A DNA stretch of 64,000 nucleotides from Pelagomonas calceolata (Eukaryota > Sar > Pelagophyceae > Pelagomonadales > Pelagomonadaceae), in assembly GCA_918797485.1 (NCBI GenBank), contig CAKKNE010000001.1, forward strand, positions 4,092,001-4,156,000. Direction: 5' to 3'. Shown in pieces: positions 47,401-55,821 of the stretch (positions are counted from its first letter, which is position 1; every line of letters starts with the position of its first letter). The position numbers and the translations under genes were made by a program. The notes beneath the pieces are model-generated. The model was not told the origin of the DNA. It ran no database searches and saw nothing but the letters and a program-made list of their open reading frames with translations.

Positions 47401-47934
47401 TTGGCGTACTCGCCCGTGCTGGACTGCTGCGTCAGCGCGGATGTGGACGGTTATCTCCTCGTACACGCGTGTAGATCTGGAAGATGTCTGCGGTCCTTAC
47501 GAGTCGTCGATCGGCGCGAGTCGCCGGCCGTCACGAAGCTCGCTATTTTGGATGTCGACGCTTCCGTCGTCGTCGCGGCGTCCACGACGCTAGCCTTGTG
47601 GTCGCTGAACGGCGGGCGTCGTTGTGTAGTGACGACGCCGTCTCCAATCACAAGTTTGGCAACAACGCGCGCGGGCTCGGCCGTCGTCTGTGGCTCGTTG
47701 GACGGCCAGCTCACGGTGCGGCGCGCCGTCGACCTCGCGGCGGTGCACACCATCGACTTATCGACGCACGGCGCGCCCCTATCACTAGCCTTCGGCCCCG
47801 ACGACCGGCACCTCTTCGCGGCGACGGCCGGCGGCCGCGTCGTCGTCTGCTCGGACCCGCGGTCTAGATTGCTGCAGCTGGACGCGGCCCTGTCGAACGC
47901 GGTGGGGCTGGATACGGGACTGTTCGCGTTTTGA
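41419..47934 (+). CDS. Giant BEACH-WD40 protein (neurobeachin/LvsA-like)
   Basis: 2171 residues in one exon. N-terminal ConA/LamG-like domain at about residues 55-240 (DGHVALTDGRGG, VGLWCRPARIRQAILL, TPDTWSHVAFRI). A long helical ARM-like region follows. The PH-BEACH domain is at about 1308-1395 (GTLTVDGRCIKFTSTNDVKI), and the BEACH domain at about 1450-1720 (LTDLWRRRLLTNFAYLSALN, FPWVL, FMYGSHYSSAGVVLHYLVR, PELYYAPEVLCN, LIFGDAQQGPKAV). C-terminal WD40 repeats run from about 1810 (VSGGSDGVVAVW, LLGHASAITALAYSP). BEACH proteins are large scaffolds in vesicle trafficking, lysosome and autophagy biology, and LvsA-type members act in cytokinesis and contractile vacuole function. A single uninterrupted 6.5-kb frame shows how intron-poor the genome is. 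Confidence 0.92.
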   Translation: MPQDAQDAALRHLLIRAASNKASGPERLEALKAAAAYLAREERIKFDVDGAQCTYDAPRRYLEVPEDGHVALTDGRGGAARWPFADELYVGLWCRPARIRQAILLRLEGVYGGGLTIAIMNDGCLRADISEGGEKRNVLTLKGGMLTPDTWSHVAFRIADDAKEMKRRNPVEVPKRRPSLLERRPSQKSGRLGVLAGGASLEVNGVVEDRDNVARAPSLSSPELRHADVAGDGYEGSIAGLVMLQRAPGRSSSCALAWRFTGDNSYDGASTLAQDAASGVARRTAQHLSPEPHTKKGFLSPMKRPSLDDDALEASIFDAEGSSGDARASLCSLGGAIENCSSEAAYAVRTKSRKIANAAAAAALRRGNDPVGALVCCLDGDRGSTASLKCAPRKCAVHASSRPRDALRSLGGASSLIPALAQLADTAVITEEQDSTESLRTRLLLVDGIIRCGTGDDFLRCGGVEILERCLDARASRDEDVGECLVKVLDGLLASTEGSSSKGDALLDRFVDRIACQAQLWSPETTSSVVRWCRSSVRALQSVRDGVGLDAYAQRLAHALSSRHAASSYTYRSPHLSLSVPPSTEYEAIDARDASVLEAVTALAALPMNARASIDGELHLDTTETGRAVLQASLAMTDDQCATAALKGLQAFEPEALRSLCERGTVAQLVERGFSSQNDPLAVECLLLSVLFVGPDGTASSVEAFWRRHETNVGPLALRALLKLSGSAVLRACSVAYARLGACERLDVLSYCASLEKTDADAADAACSAILIGDDAEPDPTPSADCTLLSLCAKRPPSQRDRACSVLCRYGTAEAIKSVAAYSLHRNDPRLVSRIIHTAHEHGLHSFIGAAPYVASVAQRGLVDVSINDSPKTATQLRRSLDDLAAKLETRPKRYERSGGSEPLPPVGLKAHPALAVYTSLQVAECLDVLLEGSGDVLTDNVEDAASRALERVAALDAALALDGCLLSRLATKDLVRVADRCKRNLERHRQACSDADVKVAERVAQRRGGAFPPSDDAGRASLLVLRDAHHALRLLKEESKDEQRDKALVQIHSLLVKACTQLTGRKRPVLPRHAQSAVQAMTTGNRVRASSFGDDWDQVVSSEVDDLERAAWLAAPLEVYVAGPENEGRTAAFSSAADRRYNDSLKVLAELGTPSRSEDVVHSPQRRASDAGRQLRRRDRKRARRSSVIVERAWRACMQQHRESGIWCLAEENSSPLMKGSRWILARHADSYGRRCFFVRDRDPVDVSKWAHQGGSTTVEPPAPPLIKGRSRVAREESSSSSDEDAVLIERGVPTQQPSTRQWRFVEDGGVVSVDDELFRDEHCLWVREGASIKGTLTVDGRCIKFTSTNDVKIWRLCTLERVAPRRYLLRRVAFEFFRCDSTSVFLALPRGKAHRQLAKLLKALLKRRKLPLLNRGYANGHAGRRIEGDDNGGLGHRDPEKALRLSRLTDLWRRRLLTNFAYLSALNELGGRTRQDLAQWPVFPWVLAFDSDAIDLGTGRDLAKPIGAQTEERRSQFLERYETFEDPSGYVPKFMYGSHYSSAGVVLHYLVRALPYSQLAVDLQGGRFDVPDRLFLGIEAAWRSTTNSMTDVKEVIPELYYAPEVLCNMNSLPLGTSQNGVRVDDVLLPAWCLNDPLQFIRVHRAALESDRVSDTLHLWIDLIFGDAQQGPKAVERANVFYHLTYEGAVNVEDIEDDEEREATDAQIAHFGQTPPRLFGSPHPRRKPASECASPLFLDVPLHGECPAVSCRAYVLDDVQNAQKLFGPDAPLGEKATQKNTFVKDVARFTKQLFTQKKKVSRDISPALCVALCSGGTEEQQSVVCAFHADRGVSVWRWSEVPDGRGAPFSARPHGSGRLDVCARGDGDGNTVTALADRRVLTVGHSDGRLRLHDGRGRIRASIRGPHAGGSAVACCGHGHIAVSGGSDGVVAVWVCDDAALVDGLVHGDGVDDEGFEGDPVLAPSRSVIREDDSDDVLVCSHLLLGHASAITALAYSPVLDCCVSADVDGYLLVHACRSGRCLRSLRVVDRRESPAVTKLAILDVDASVVVAASTTLALWSLNGGRRCVVTTPSPITSLATTRAGSAVVCGSLDGQLTVRRAVDLAAVHTIDLSTHGAPLSLAFGPDDRHLFAATAGGRVVVCSDPRSRLLQLDAALSNAVGLDTGLFAF

Positions 47935-47996
47935 TGTTTGTGTAAGTTCTTATGTTCAGACTTATCGTCTACTAGTAGGAGGGGCTGGGAAGGGGT

Positions 47997-50576
47997 TCAG
48001 GAGCGCGGCGCCATGCAGATAAAGCACCTCACGTGGCTCGGGTCCGGGTTCTCGAACGTGCACGCGGAACAGGTCCAGGCCCCGCCCGCCGGCGGCGGAG
48101 GCACTGGCGCGCTGTTGGTCCGGTCCTTGGCCTTTTGCAGCGCCGTCAACAACTTGTGCCGCGGGCCCATTTTGATCCCAATTTCTTTGAGATCCTCGTC
48201 GTCGAGATCTAGAAATGTCGTCTCGTCGATGGCTTCATCTCGAAGCCGACTCTCGAGGTCGCTCAGGCCGATGCTTGCGAGGAGCGTCGTCATCGCGTCC
48301 TCACCGAGGCTCAAATCCAACGAGCTTGATACCAAGGAGGTGATACTGCCGGCGCGCGACCGGCCTGGCGACGAGCCGGACCCTGCTGGCGCGGAGAGGC
48401 CGAGCTTCTGGCGGAGGTACGCCTTCTTGGCCGTCCACGTACGCTGCTCTCCCCACTCGAAGTACGAGATGTGGATAACGCGCCAGTCGAGGGCCTCGAG
48501 GAGCCGGTGCTTGAACGCGGTGGTTCCGTTGATTCGCGGCGCGCCACCGTCACCCGTCAAATAGTGCGACGGGCCGTCGTACTCAATCGCGATCCGCTGG
48601 CGCGGTTTTGCGAGGTCGAGGCTCAACCCTTCCACCGTGACCCACTCGTACTTGTGTTTCCAGTCGAGCTCGTCGAGCGCGCGCGAGACGTCCTTCTGCG
48701 ACCGCGAGGGCCGGGCGTCGTGGCGCACGTACGCCGCCCGGAGGACGTCGCGCCGCTGGGCGAGGACCGGCAGCAACCGCGAGGACGAGTCCTCGAGCTG
48801 CAGGTAGAGGAGGACCTGATACAGTTGCGACTGCTCCCGCGGCCCGAGCTGGTCGAGGGAACCGCTGGAGTCGTCCAGGGCGCGGACGAGCCGTGCCGCC
48901 GAGTCGGCGTCGAGGACCGCGTTCTTCGTCAGACCCAGGCCCGCTAGCACGTCCGCGAGGGCGTCCTCGCTCGGCTCGGCGTTCGGCCACTGCAGCGCGT
49001 CGGCGATCGCGCCGGACATCGTCGGCCCGAAGGCCCCCGCCACGCAGAACGACCACGCCATGATGGTTAAATGGCGCGGCGCGAAGTCGTGCAGGCGAGA
49101 CGACTGAGTGAGGTAGCCAGCCATCGCGTCGAACAGAGCCGGCGCCTCGTGGCCCGTCGTGGCGTAGGCGTACAGCAAATTTGAGATCTCCTGCGCCTTG
49201 AACTCGTCCAGGTCGTCCAGGCGCCGCAGCACGCACGACGAGATGGCGTCCAGGAGCTCCGGTCCAGCGCCGAGCTGCGCCACGCCCCAGGCGACCGTGG
49301 CGAGCCCTCGCATGGACATGCCGTCCGCGTCGACGCACGACGTGACGGCGGCGAGGAGCCGCGCGCACCTCGGATCTTGCGCGCAGGGCACGCGGCGCTT
49401 CGCCAATTGGTGGACGGCGGTCGACAGGTTCACGGGTGAGAACTCGTCGCCGCGCGTCGCGAAGAGCTGGAGGATCTTGGTCTTCGGGTCCAGCAGCTCC
49501 TTGTTCAGGTCGCGGTCCAGCGCCGTCACCGTCCGAGGCGACGACGCGGACGTCGACGAGGACGTCAGCGAGGCGTCCGACGACGTGCGGGACCGTGAGG
49601 ACGTCGGCGCGGCAGCTAGAGCGTCGGAAGCGGCGCCGGTCGGCGACGCGTCCAATGCCCTCCACTTGCGACGACGTTTTTTCTTCTTCTTCCTCGGCGG
49701 CGTCGGCTCGGGCTTTAGCTCGAGCGTCGGCTCCCGAATCAGATGTGTTGGTGGGGGGTCTGTGCCCCCCAAATGCCCGGAGGCCTTTGGTGCCGGCTCG
49801 AAGCTCGAGCCGGCACCGGTTGCATGCAAAGAGGCATCCTGAGGATGCCCCGGACGACGACGACTCCGGGGGTCGGGGTCGGGGTCGAGGGGGACATCGC
49901 CCACCTCGACGCCGATCCCCTCCCTCCCGGCGTCGCCGCCGCCCGGGCCGTCGTCGTCATAACTAAGACGACGACGGCTCCGGCACCCCTGACCGGTGTC
50001 AGGGGCGAGGACGAGGTCCTCGACGCCGACGCCCTGCCTCAGGGCGTCGGCGCCGCCCGGCTCGAACGGCCCCGGCGAGCTGTAGCTCGCCAGGGGCCGA
50101 TCGCAGCCTGTCGCCGCCACGATGCGGTGGGGCGGCCACGGCGGCGCTGGCAACTCGAGCGCCTCGGCGCCGCGGTGCAGCAGCAGCGGCGCCGGCGACG
50201 TGACGTCGCGCGGCGACGAGGGCGCCCGCTTCGGCGTCGACGGCGGCGTGAGCTGCGCCGCCTCGGCCTGCGCCTCGACGGCGAGCGCGGCCGAGGCCGT
50301 TGCCTCGGCAGTGGACGAGTCCCAGATCGTATAATGACCTAAAAACTTGCCCAAGTGCTCGAACTTGAGGTTGGCCGTGGTGCCGTCTTCCAGCACCACG
50401 TGCGCGAAGCCGAACTTCACATTTTGGACGGTCCCGTTGACCTTGTCGACGCGGACGGACCGGCCTTTGTACTCGGACGTGAGCGCGTCGTCGCGCTGCT
50501 CCTCGGGGCTCGGTTCGCCCAGCGAGGCGCACCAGACCTTGGCGGCCTCTTGTTTGCGCTGCTCGTCCGAGCTCAT
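47997..50576 (-). CDS. RAP-domain protein with SAM domain and RanBP2 finger
   Basis: 859 residues. The N-terminal 100 residues contain a small beta-rich segment (GTVQNVKFGFAHVVLEDGTT), then a long disordered linker encoded by the DNA hairpin array. Residues about 330-600 are helical repeats like those of FAST-kinase/OPR proteins (LATVAWGVAQLG, EISNLLYAYATTG, MAWSFCVAG). A RAP domain lies at about 640-720 (RIAIEYDGPSHYL, RLLEALDWRVIHISYFEW), a restriction-endonuclease-like fold of organellar RNA-binding proteins. A SAM domain (LASIGLSDLESRLRDEAI) and a RanBP2-type finger (WTCSACTFENP ... CFICMAP) follow. RAP proteins normally act on organelle RNA, but no targeting peptide is visible here, and SAM plus RanBP2 is an unusual addition. 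Confidence 0.82.
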   Translation of the reverse strand: MSSDEQRKQEAAKVWCASLGEPSPEEQRDDALTSEYKGRSVRVDKVNGTVQNVKFGFAHVVLEDGTTANLKFEHLGKFLGHYTIWDSSTAEATASAALAVEAQAEAAQLTPPSTPKRAPSSPRDVTSPAPLLLHRGAEALELPAPPWPPHRIVAATGCDRPLASYSSPGPFEPGGADALRQGVGVEDLVLAPDTGQGCRSRRRLSYDDDGPGGGDAGREGIGVEVGDVPLDPDPDPRSRRRPGHPQDASLHATGAGSSFEPAPKASGHLGGTDPPPTHLIREPTLELKPEPTPPRKKKKKRRRKWRALDASPTGAASDALAAAPTSSRSRTSSDASLTSSSTSASSPRTVTALDRDLNKELLDPKTKILQLFATRGDEFSPVNLSTAVHQLAKRRVPCAQDPRCARLLAAVTSCVDADGMSMRGLATVAWGVAQLGAGPELLDAISSCVLRRLDDLDEFKAQEISNLLYAYATTGHEAPALFDAMAGYLTQSSRLHDFAPRHLTIMAWSFCVAGAFGPTMSGAIADALQWPNAEPSEDALADVLAGLGLTKNAVLDADSAARLVRALDDSSGSLDQLGPREQSQLYQVLLYLQLEDSSSRLLPVLAQRRDVLRAAYVRHDARPSRSQKDVSRALDELDWKHKYEWVTVEGLSLDLAKPRQRIAIEYDGPSHYLTGDGGAPRINGTTAFKHRLLEALDWRVIHISYFEWGEQRTWTAKKAYLRQKLGLSAPAGSGSSPGRSRAGSITSLVSSSLDLSLGEDAMTTLLASIGLSDLESRLRDEAIDETTFLDLDDEDLKEIGIKMGPRHKLLTALQKAKDRTNSAPVPPPPAGGAWTCSACTFENPDPSHVRCFICMAPRS
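49751..50098. repeat. Array of perfect DNA hairpins inside a coding region
   Basis: Successive inverted repeats, each with a different sequence: 49789-49817 (13-bp arms, 3-base loop), 49833-49849 (8-bp arms, 1), 49947-49978 (12-bp arms, 8), 49986-50005 (8-bp arms, 4), 50006-50022 (7-bp arms, 3), 50024-50052 (13-bp arms, 3), 50068-50098 (14-bp arms with one bulge, 2). A weaker one at 49752-49770 has 7-bp arms. They cover about half of 350 bp. The protein product is a low-complexity linker. Confidence 0.85.
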
Positions 50577-50735
50577 TTTATTTGTCGTGAGCGCGCTATT
50601 CGAAATTTCGCAGCCCGCGCGGCAATGCGGCAGTGCTGGCTGTGCTTTGAAGGGCTCCGCTATGATAGTGTCCCGCTTGGTGCCTTGCTTGCAGGTGAAA
50701 ATGTCGGAGAGCTCCTCAATATAATTCGAGACCTA

Positions 50736-50759
50736 GCTAGTGCCAAAAAACATACTAGC
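50736..50759. promoter_or_regulatory. GCTAG-palindrome promoter motif, variant copy
   Basis: GCTAGTG then CCAAAAAACATA then CTAGC. 160 bp upstream of the RAP gene start; the core differs, the arms are kept. Confidence 0.45.
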
Positions 50760-50770
50760 ATTACAATAGA

Positions 50771-52420
50771 TCACGCCGGCGGCGCCCCGTACGCCTCAGA
50801 GCGCGGCAAGAACGGGACGAGCCCCCGCAGCGTCCCAAGGAACCGTCGGAACAACACGGAGGCCCCGGCGCCCGCGCCGTGCCCGCGCACCGACGCCTCG
50901 AAGAGCGCGTCGAAGACGACGCCCGGTGGAATGGCAGACAAGTCCACGGTCTTGCGCAGCGGCCCGCCGCGCACGACGCTCTTCTCGACGTTTGGTATAG
51001 AGTAGTGGTTCCCGATGACGCCCGAACCCGACGCGTCGTCGCCGTGATGCGCGCCCCAGGTCGCGCCGCGCGCCAGCGCCGTGTAGCCGAAGGCCGACCA
51101 GACGTTGACGGCGACGGAGCCGTAGTTTAGTTTATCCACGACGGCTACCAGCATCATCGTGTTGAGCGACTGCGGGTGCAGCACCGTACAGCTCAGCGTG
51201 CCTCGGCACTTTTGATTCGCAAAGTCCGCCGCCTCCAGTAAACCACCGTCCACTTCCTTGACCGCGAGGAACGGCCCGAAGACCTCTTCGTCGAGCACCT
51301 CGTCACAAACGTCCCGCACGAAGCCGACGGCGTCCGATTCGGAACCGAGTGGCTTCATACCACACTTCACGAGCGCGGCGTCGCGCCGCTCGCGCGCGCC
51401 GGGGTAATAGGCCCGTTCGTCGCGCTGCCGTTTTAGCTCCTCGTCCACTAACGAGAGGAAGGCCTCGCGCTGCGGCCAGTCTCGTGATACGACCAGGACT
51501 TGCGGGCTCAAGCAGTTCGAGCCCCCATTAGCCTTCTTCGCCGCGACGACGTTCCGCGCTGCGACCCTGAGCTCCTTGGCCGTCCACGCGCCGCCGGCGA
51601 TCAACCAAGGCGTCACACAACCGAGCTCGGACGAGATTGCAATATCAGTCTTGCCCGCGGCGTCGAGCGTTCTACGGACCGCGTCGCGCGTCGCCTCGCC
51701 GCCCGTCAAGTGCACGTGCCCTATGAACCGGTGGGCGACCAACGTCGCGGCCGCGTCGACGCCCTCGTCCAGCGTCTGCGCGACGACGTCCAGCTCGATC
51801 AGCGGCTCCAAGATCGCCGCGTAGGGCTTGACGAGCCAGGGTCGCAGCGGGTGGTGTTTTAACATCACGCATTCTTTATTGATCAAGGCGCGCTGGAGCA
51901 CATCTATCAAAGCCAAAAAGCTCTGGTTGCCCGCGCCCAGTACTAAGGACACGGTGCCTTCGGCGGCCCGGGCTTCCGTCGCTTCGTGGTCGCCTCTTAT
52001 TATTTCGGCCGTCGCGCCCGGCACCGAGAGGCCGAGCGGCACGCGCTCGCCGTTCTCGAAGGCGTGGCGCGTCTCCGACGCCGGCGCCTGGGCCTCGATG
52101 AACGTCTCAAGCCAGTCGCTCACGACTGCGCCAAACACGTAGCGCGACCGCGACGCCGACGTGGCCTCGAGGTCCGTCTGGGCCTGCAGCCAGCCCGCGT
52201 CCCAGGGCTCCGTCCGCAAGCACTCCAGGCACGCCTCGGCGACGGCGACGCGCTCCTCGGGTTTGGATGCGGCCCAGCTTTTGGAGCGGTCGGCCAGCCT
52301 GGTGATGTCGCGCTCGAGGAGCGACTGGCTGGCGAGGCGCAGCTGCGTGCTGCTGCGCGGTGCTGTCCTTGGTGCCAGCAGGGCTTGTGTGCAGCCGGCA
52401 AACAAGAGGATTCTCAGCAT
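50771..52420 (-). CDS. Plastid-targeted aldehyde dehydrogenase family protein
   Basis: About 549 residues from ATG 52420 (MLRILLFAGCTQALLAPRTA), a leader ending in an ASAFAP-like QALLAP; a GTG four codons earlier is also open. ALDH superfamily features: GNQSFLALIDVLQRALINKE (cofactor region), HLTGGEATRDAVRR (VxFTGS-like segment), ELGCVTPWLIA (ExGGxxP region) and a candidate catalytic Cys in GGSNCLSPQ near residue 303, then EVFGPFLAV (late E-F-GP motif). The sequence is well diverged from common ALDHs, so the substrate cannot be predicted; the targeting points to the plastid. It lies in tandem with the RAP gene upstream on the strand map, and they have separate promoters. Confidence 0.82.
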   Translation of the reverse strand: MLRILLFAGCTQALLAPRTAPRSSTQLRLASQSLLERDITRLADRSKSWAASKPEERVAVAEACLECLRTEPWDAGWLQAQTDLEATSASRSRYVFGAVVSDWLETFIEAQAPASETRHAFENGERVPLGLSVPGATAEIIRGDHEATEARAAEGTVSLVLGAGNQSFLALIDVLQRALINKECVMLKHHPLRPWLVKPYAAILEPLIELDVVAQTLDEGVDAAATLVAHRFIGHVHLTGGEATRDAVRRTLDAAGKTDIAISSELGCVTPWLIAGGAWTAKELRVAARNVVAAKKANGGSNCLSPQVLVVSRDWPQREAFLSLVDEELKRQRDERAYYPGARERRDAALVKCGMKPLGSESDAVGFVRDVCDEVLDEEVFGPFLAVKEVDGGLLEAADFANQKCRGTLSCTVLHPQSLNTMMLVAVVDKLNYGSVAVNVWSAFGYTALARGATWGAHHGDDASGSGVIGNHYSIPNVEKSVVRGGPLRKTVDLSAIPPGVVFDALFEASVRGHGAGAGASVLFRRFLGTLRGLVPFLPRSEAYGAPPA

Positions 52421-53458
<1,038 letters not shown>

Positions 53459-53528
53459 GTTTTGGCGCGAGAAGTCCTAATTTTGTCCCGAATATATATC
53501 CTGCTTGCTAGAACACACACATTAGTCA

Positions 53529-53585
53529 CGCGTCGACGGCGTACCGAGTCCGAGTCACGCGTCAGCCCGACACGCCGTCGACGCG
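53529..53585. repeat. Inverted repeat between convergent genes
   Basis: CGCGTCGACGGCG (53529-53541) and CGCCGTCGACGCG (53573-53585) are perfect 13-bp arms with a 31-base loop, between the LC8 stop and the glycosyltransferase stop. The same core appears in introners and other gene ends. It may form a 3'-end hairpin or be an element remnant. Confidence 0.6.
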
Positions 53586-53592
53586 GCGCCGG

Positions 53593-54357
53593 TCAGGGGA
53601 GCGCCGCCCAGGCCCCCGGGTCCGGGAAGTGCCGCTCCCGATACTTCGCGAGCGACGCGTCCCCCGCGATGAACCCGGCGAGGGTCCCAAACGCGGCCGC
53701 GTCCTTCTCGTCGAAACAACGCCTCACCGCATCGAGCTGCGCGATTTTCGGAGAGGGGTCGCTCGACGGCCGCCGCTGCGTATCAACCACAAAATTCGCG
53801 TGGTGGAGCACCAGCTCGTGGAGCAGCGGCGGCGCCGACGAGGACGCCCAGAAGGTCGTGGGAAGCCGCTTTACTGAAATCGACGCTTCATTGGCGAGGA
53901 GGTACCGGTTCAGTATTTTTTGATCTAACGTATTGGTAGACTCGAGATCCCGGAGCCATTTCTCGAGGAAGGCATCCATTCGCGGCGACGGCCGCACGAT
54001 TAAAAACCCGACGTTGCAGCCGCAGTCCGCGAACTCGCGCTGCACGAAGAGATCCGCGTCCGTCCGTAGCGCGTCAGTTATCGCGTCGTGGAGCCTCTGC
54101 AAGGATCCCAGAGGCTGGACGTCGACGTCGCTCCAGACGAAGGGTGTTGATGCTTCCGACGCAATTCTGATTAGCTCGCGGAGCTTGAACCGCTGCACCG
54201 GCTTCCCGCCCGCGGCGCGGCCCGGCAATCCGTTGAGGTCGTCGACGCGCGCGATCCGAGCGTCGAAGAGTTCACTGTCGAGGCCCGCTCGTAGTCGTTC
54301 CGCGAGGGGCCAGTGGTTGCCGTCGCTGCGGGCGTGCCACTCGAGGGCTGCTGCCAT
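53593..54357 (-). CDS. Glycosyltransferase-like protein (DxD type)
   Basis: 254 residues. A WSDVDVQPLG block near residue 93 gives the DxD metal/nucleotide-sugar site typical of GT-A glycosyltransferases, with a preceding basic helix (RFKLRELIRIASEA) and later CNVGFLIVRPSPRMDAFLEK and DQKILNRYL, the pattern seen in nucleotide-diphospho-sugar transferases of the GT77 or GT8/DUF273 type. There is no signal peptide or anchor at the chosen ATG (54357), so it is either cytosolic or lacks a spliced first exon. Acceptor unknown. Confidence 0.7.
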   Translation of the reverse strand: MAAALEWHARSDGNHWPLAERLRAGLDSELFDARIARVDDLNGLPGRAAGGKPVQRFKLRELIRIASEASTPFVWSDVDVQPLGSLQRLHDAITDALRTDADLFVQREFADCGCNVGFLIVRPSPRMDAFLEKWLRDLESTNTLDQKILNRYLLANEASISVKRLPTTFWASSSAPPLLHELVLHHANFVVDTQRRPSSDPSPKIAQLDAVRRCFDEKDAAAFGTLAGFIAGDASLAKYRERHFPDPGAWAALP

Positions 54358-54677
54358 TTGCTCGTGTCTCTCTGTGTCTTTGTGCGCAGCCGGTGCGTTG
54401 CTCAGTAGTGGACGACGCGCATCGATGCGACTGCTTACGGGTGTCGCAGGCTCCAGAACTGCGCTACTCCGTCCAAGCAGGGCTGATCACAAAACAAGCT
54501 CTCCCAGAGGCTCAAACAAACAATTGCAAAGCGCGACGTCGAAGCGTCCGGCGCACTCTGCGGCACGTCAGTACTTTCACGGCACGCAGCACAAAGGCGT
54601 GCGCCTGCGTAACTTAGACGGTACGGCTCTGTGCGCACACAAAATCACCATAGCATAAGCACAGCAGCCTAACACAA
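54358..54677. other. Divergent intergenic region, nothing identified
   Basis: 320 bp between the glycosyltransferase and the next gene. No GCTAG motif or other repeat was seen. Confidence 0.45.
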
Positions 54678-55646
54678 ATGGACACCCCAGCATCGGTCGC
54701 AGTCCGCACCGCCTTCGGTACCCGTGACATCGCGCAGCGCGTCGTTGAGTTCCTGCCGTTCGAAGAGGTCTGCGGGACGCGGAGCTTGCACGTCGGTCGC
54801 GGTCGCTTCGAGTCGCGGGTCGGTCGCTACTTCGGACGGCTGGGCGTCAAGGCCGCGTGTCGCGGGCTGCGGAACGCGGCGCGGCGGGCGTTGACGCGCG
54901 GTCGCTGGCGGCCGGTTTGCCGCCTGGCGCACGAGGGCGTCGCGCTCGTGCGGGAGTTCGCGCACAAGACCCCTCGGTCGTGCCCGACGCTGCTGACCGA
55001 TGCGTGGGCCCGCGACCGCGGAGCCGTCATGCTCACGCTCATGGCGGACCCGGTGTTCGAAGAGGCGACGTGGATCCATTCTATTTTTGGTAGAGAGCGG
55101 CCACCAATCAGTCTCGGCAGCCGATTTCTCCAGCTCGTCGAGCGCACCGCTTCCATTTCGCCGAGTAGAGCCCTCAGCCGAGATTCAAGCGGCTTTATGC
55201 GGATTATGGAGGCGTGTGAATACGCATTTAGGACTCTGAGAAGTGGCGATCTCTTGCTCAAATTGCTGTTCGGCTGGCTGCAATGGAGGACATCTTCCAA
55301 CCCGCACATGTTTTGGGGTCCTCCAGATTATGGGGGAGATTATAGGTCCCAAGAATTTTGTCCGGATATCGCAGAGCCGCTCGGCGCCGCGCTTGAAGCC
55401 TGGACGAATCCGATACGCGCTGCGCAGTTCGTGGTCGCCTGCTGGTCCTGCCGTGAAGTGTGGGACAAATTTCAGCCCCGTTGCTCGGCCCCCAATCTCC
55501 TCATCGACTGGGTGGCCTGGTTCTCGAGGCTGCGTTGGACGGATCGCGCGAAGGCACGCATCTTCGCCGACCACCTTCATGGCGTTGCCAAGGAAGTTCT
55601 CCGCAACGAGCCTGACCAAGATGACGAGGAGTATTGGGGGGGATAG
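54678..55646 (+). CDS. Hypothetical protein, possible F-box-like start
   Basis: 322 residues. I do not recognise the family. The first 40 residues (TRDIAQRVVEFLPFEEVCGT) resemble a short F-box-like helix pair, as in many algal leucine-rich or ankyrin proteins. The rest is helical with scattered tryptophans (GWLQWRTSSNPHMFWG, CWSCREVW, WVAWFSRLRWTDRAK) and an acidic end. ATG 54678 is the first in a clean frame. Confidence 0.55.
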   Translation: MDTPASVAVRTAFGTRDIAQRVVEFLPFEEVCGTRSLHVGRGRFESRVGRYFGRLGVKAACRGLRNAARRALTRGRWRPVCRLAHEGVALVREFAHKTPRSCPTLLTDAWARDRGAVMLTLMADPVFEEATWIHSIFGRERPPISLGSRFLQLVERTASISPSRALSRDSSGFMRIMEACEYAFRTLRSGDLLLKLLFGWLQWRTSSNPHMFWGPPDYGGDYRSQEFCPDIAEPLGAALEAWTNPIRAAQFVVACWSCREVWDKFQPRCSAPNLLIDWVAWFSRLRWTDRAKARIFADHLHGVAKEVLRNEPDQDDEEYWGG

Positions 55647-55821
55647 TTGTGATAAGACATGAATTAGAATGTGACGGGTTTTCAGCGTGCGAGATTTGAG
55701 CGTGGCGGGGCGCGCACTCCTCTGCATTCGCGTTTTGCTAGCGATTTGGTAGTGTCATACACTCCTGCGCACTGCTGCGGTAGAATTTTGCATCGCTACC
55801 TGCGTCTCGCATAGCTTGGCC

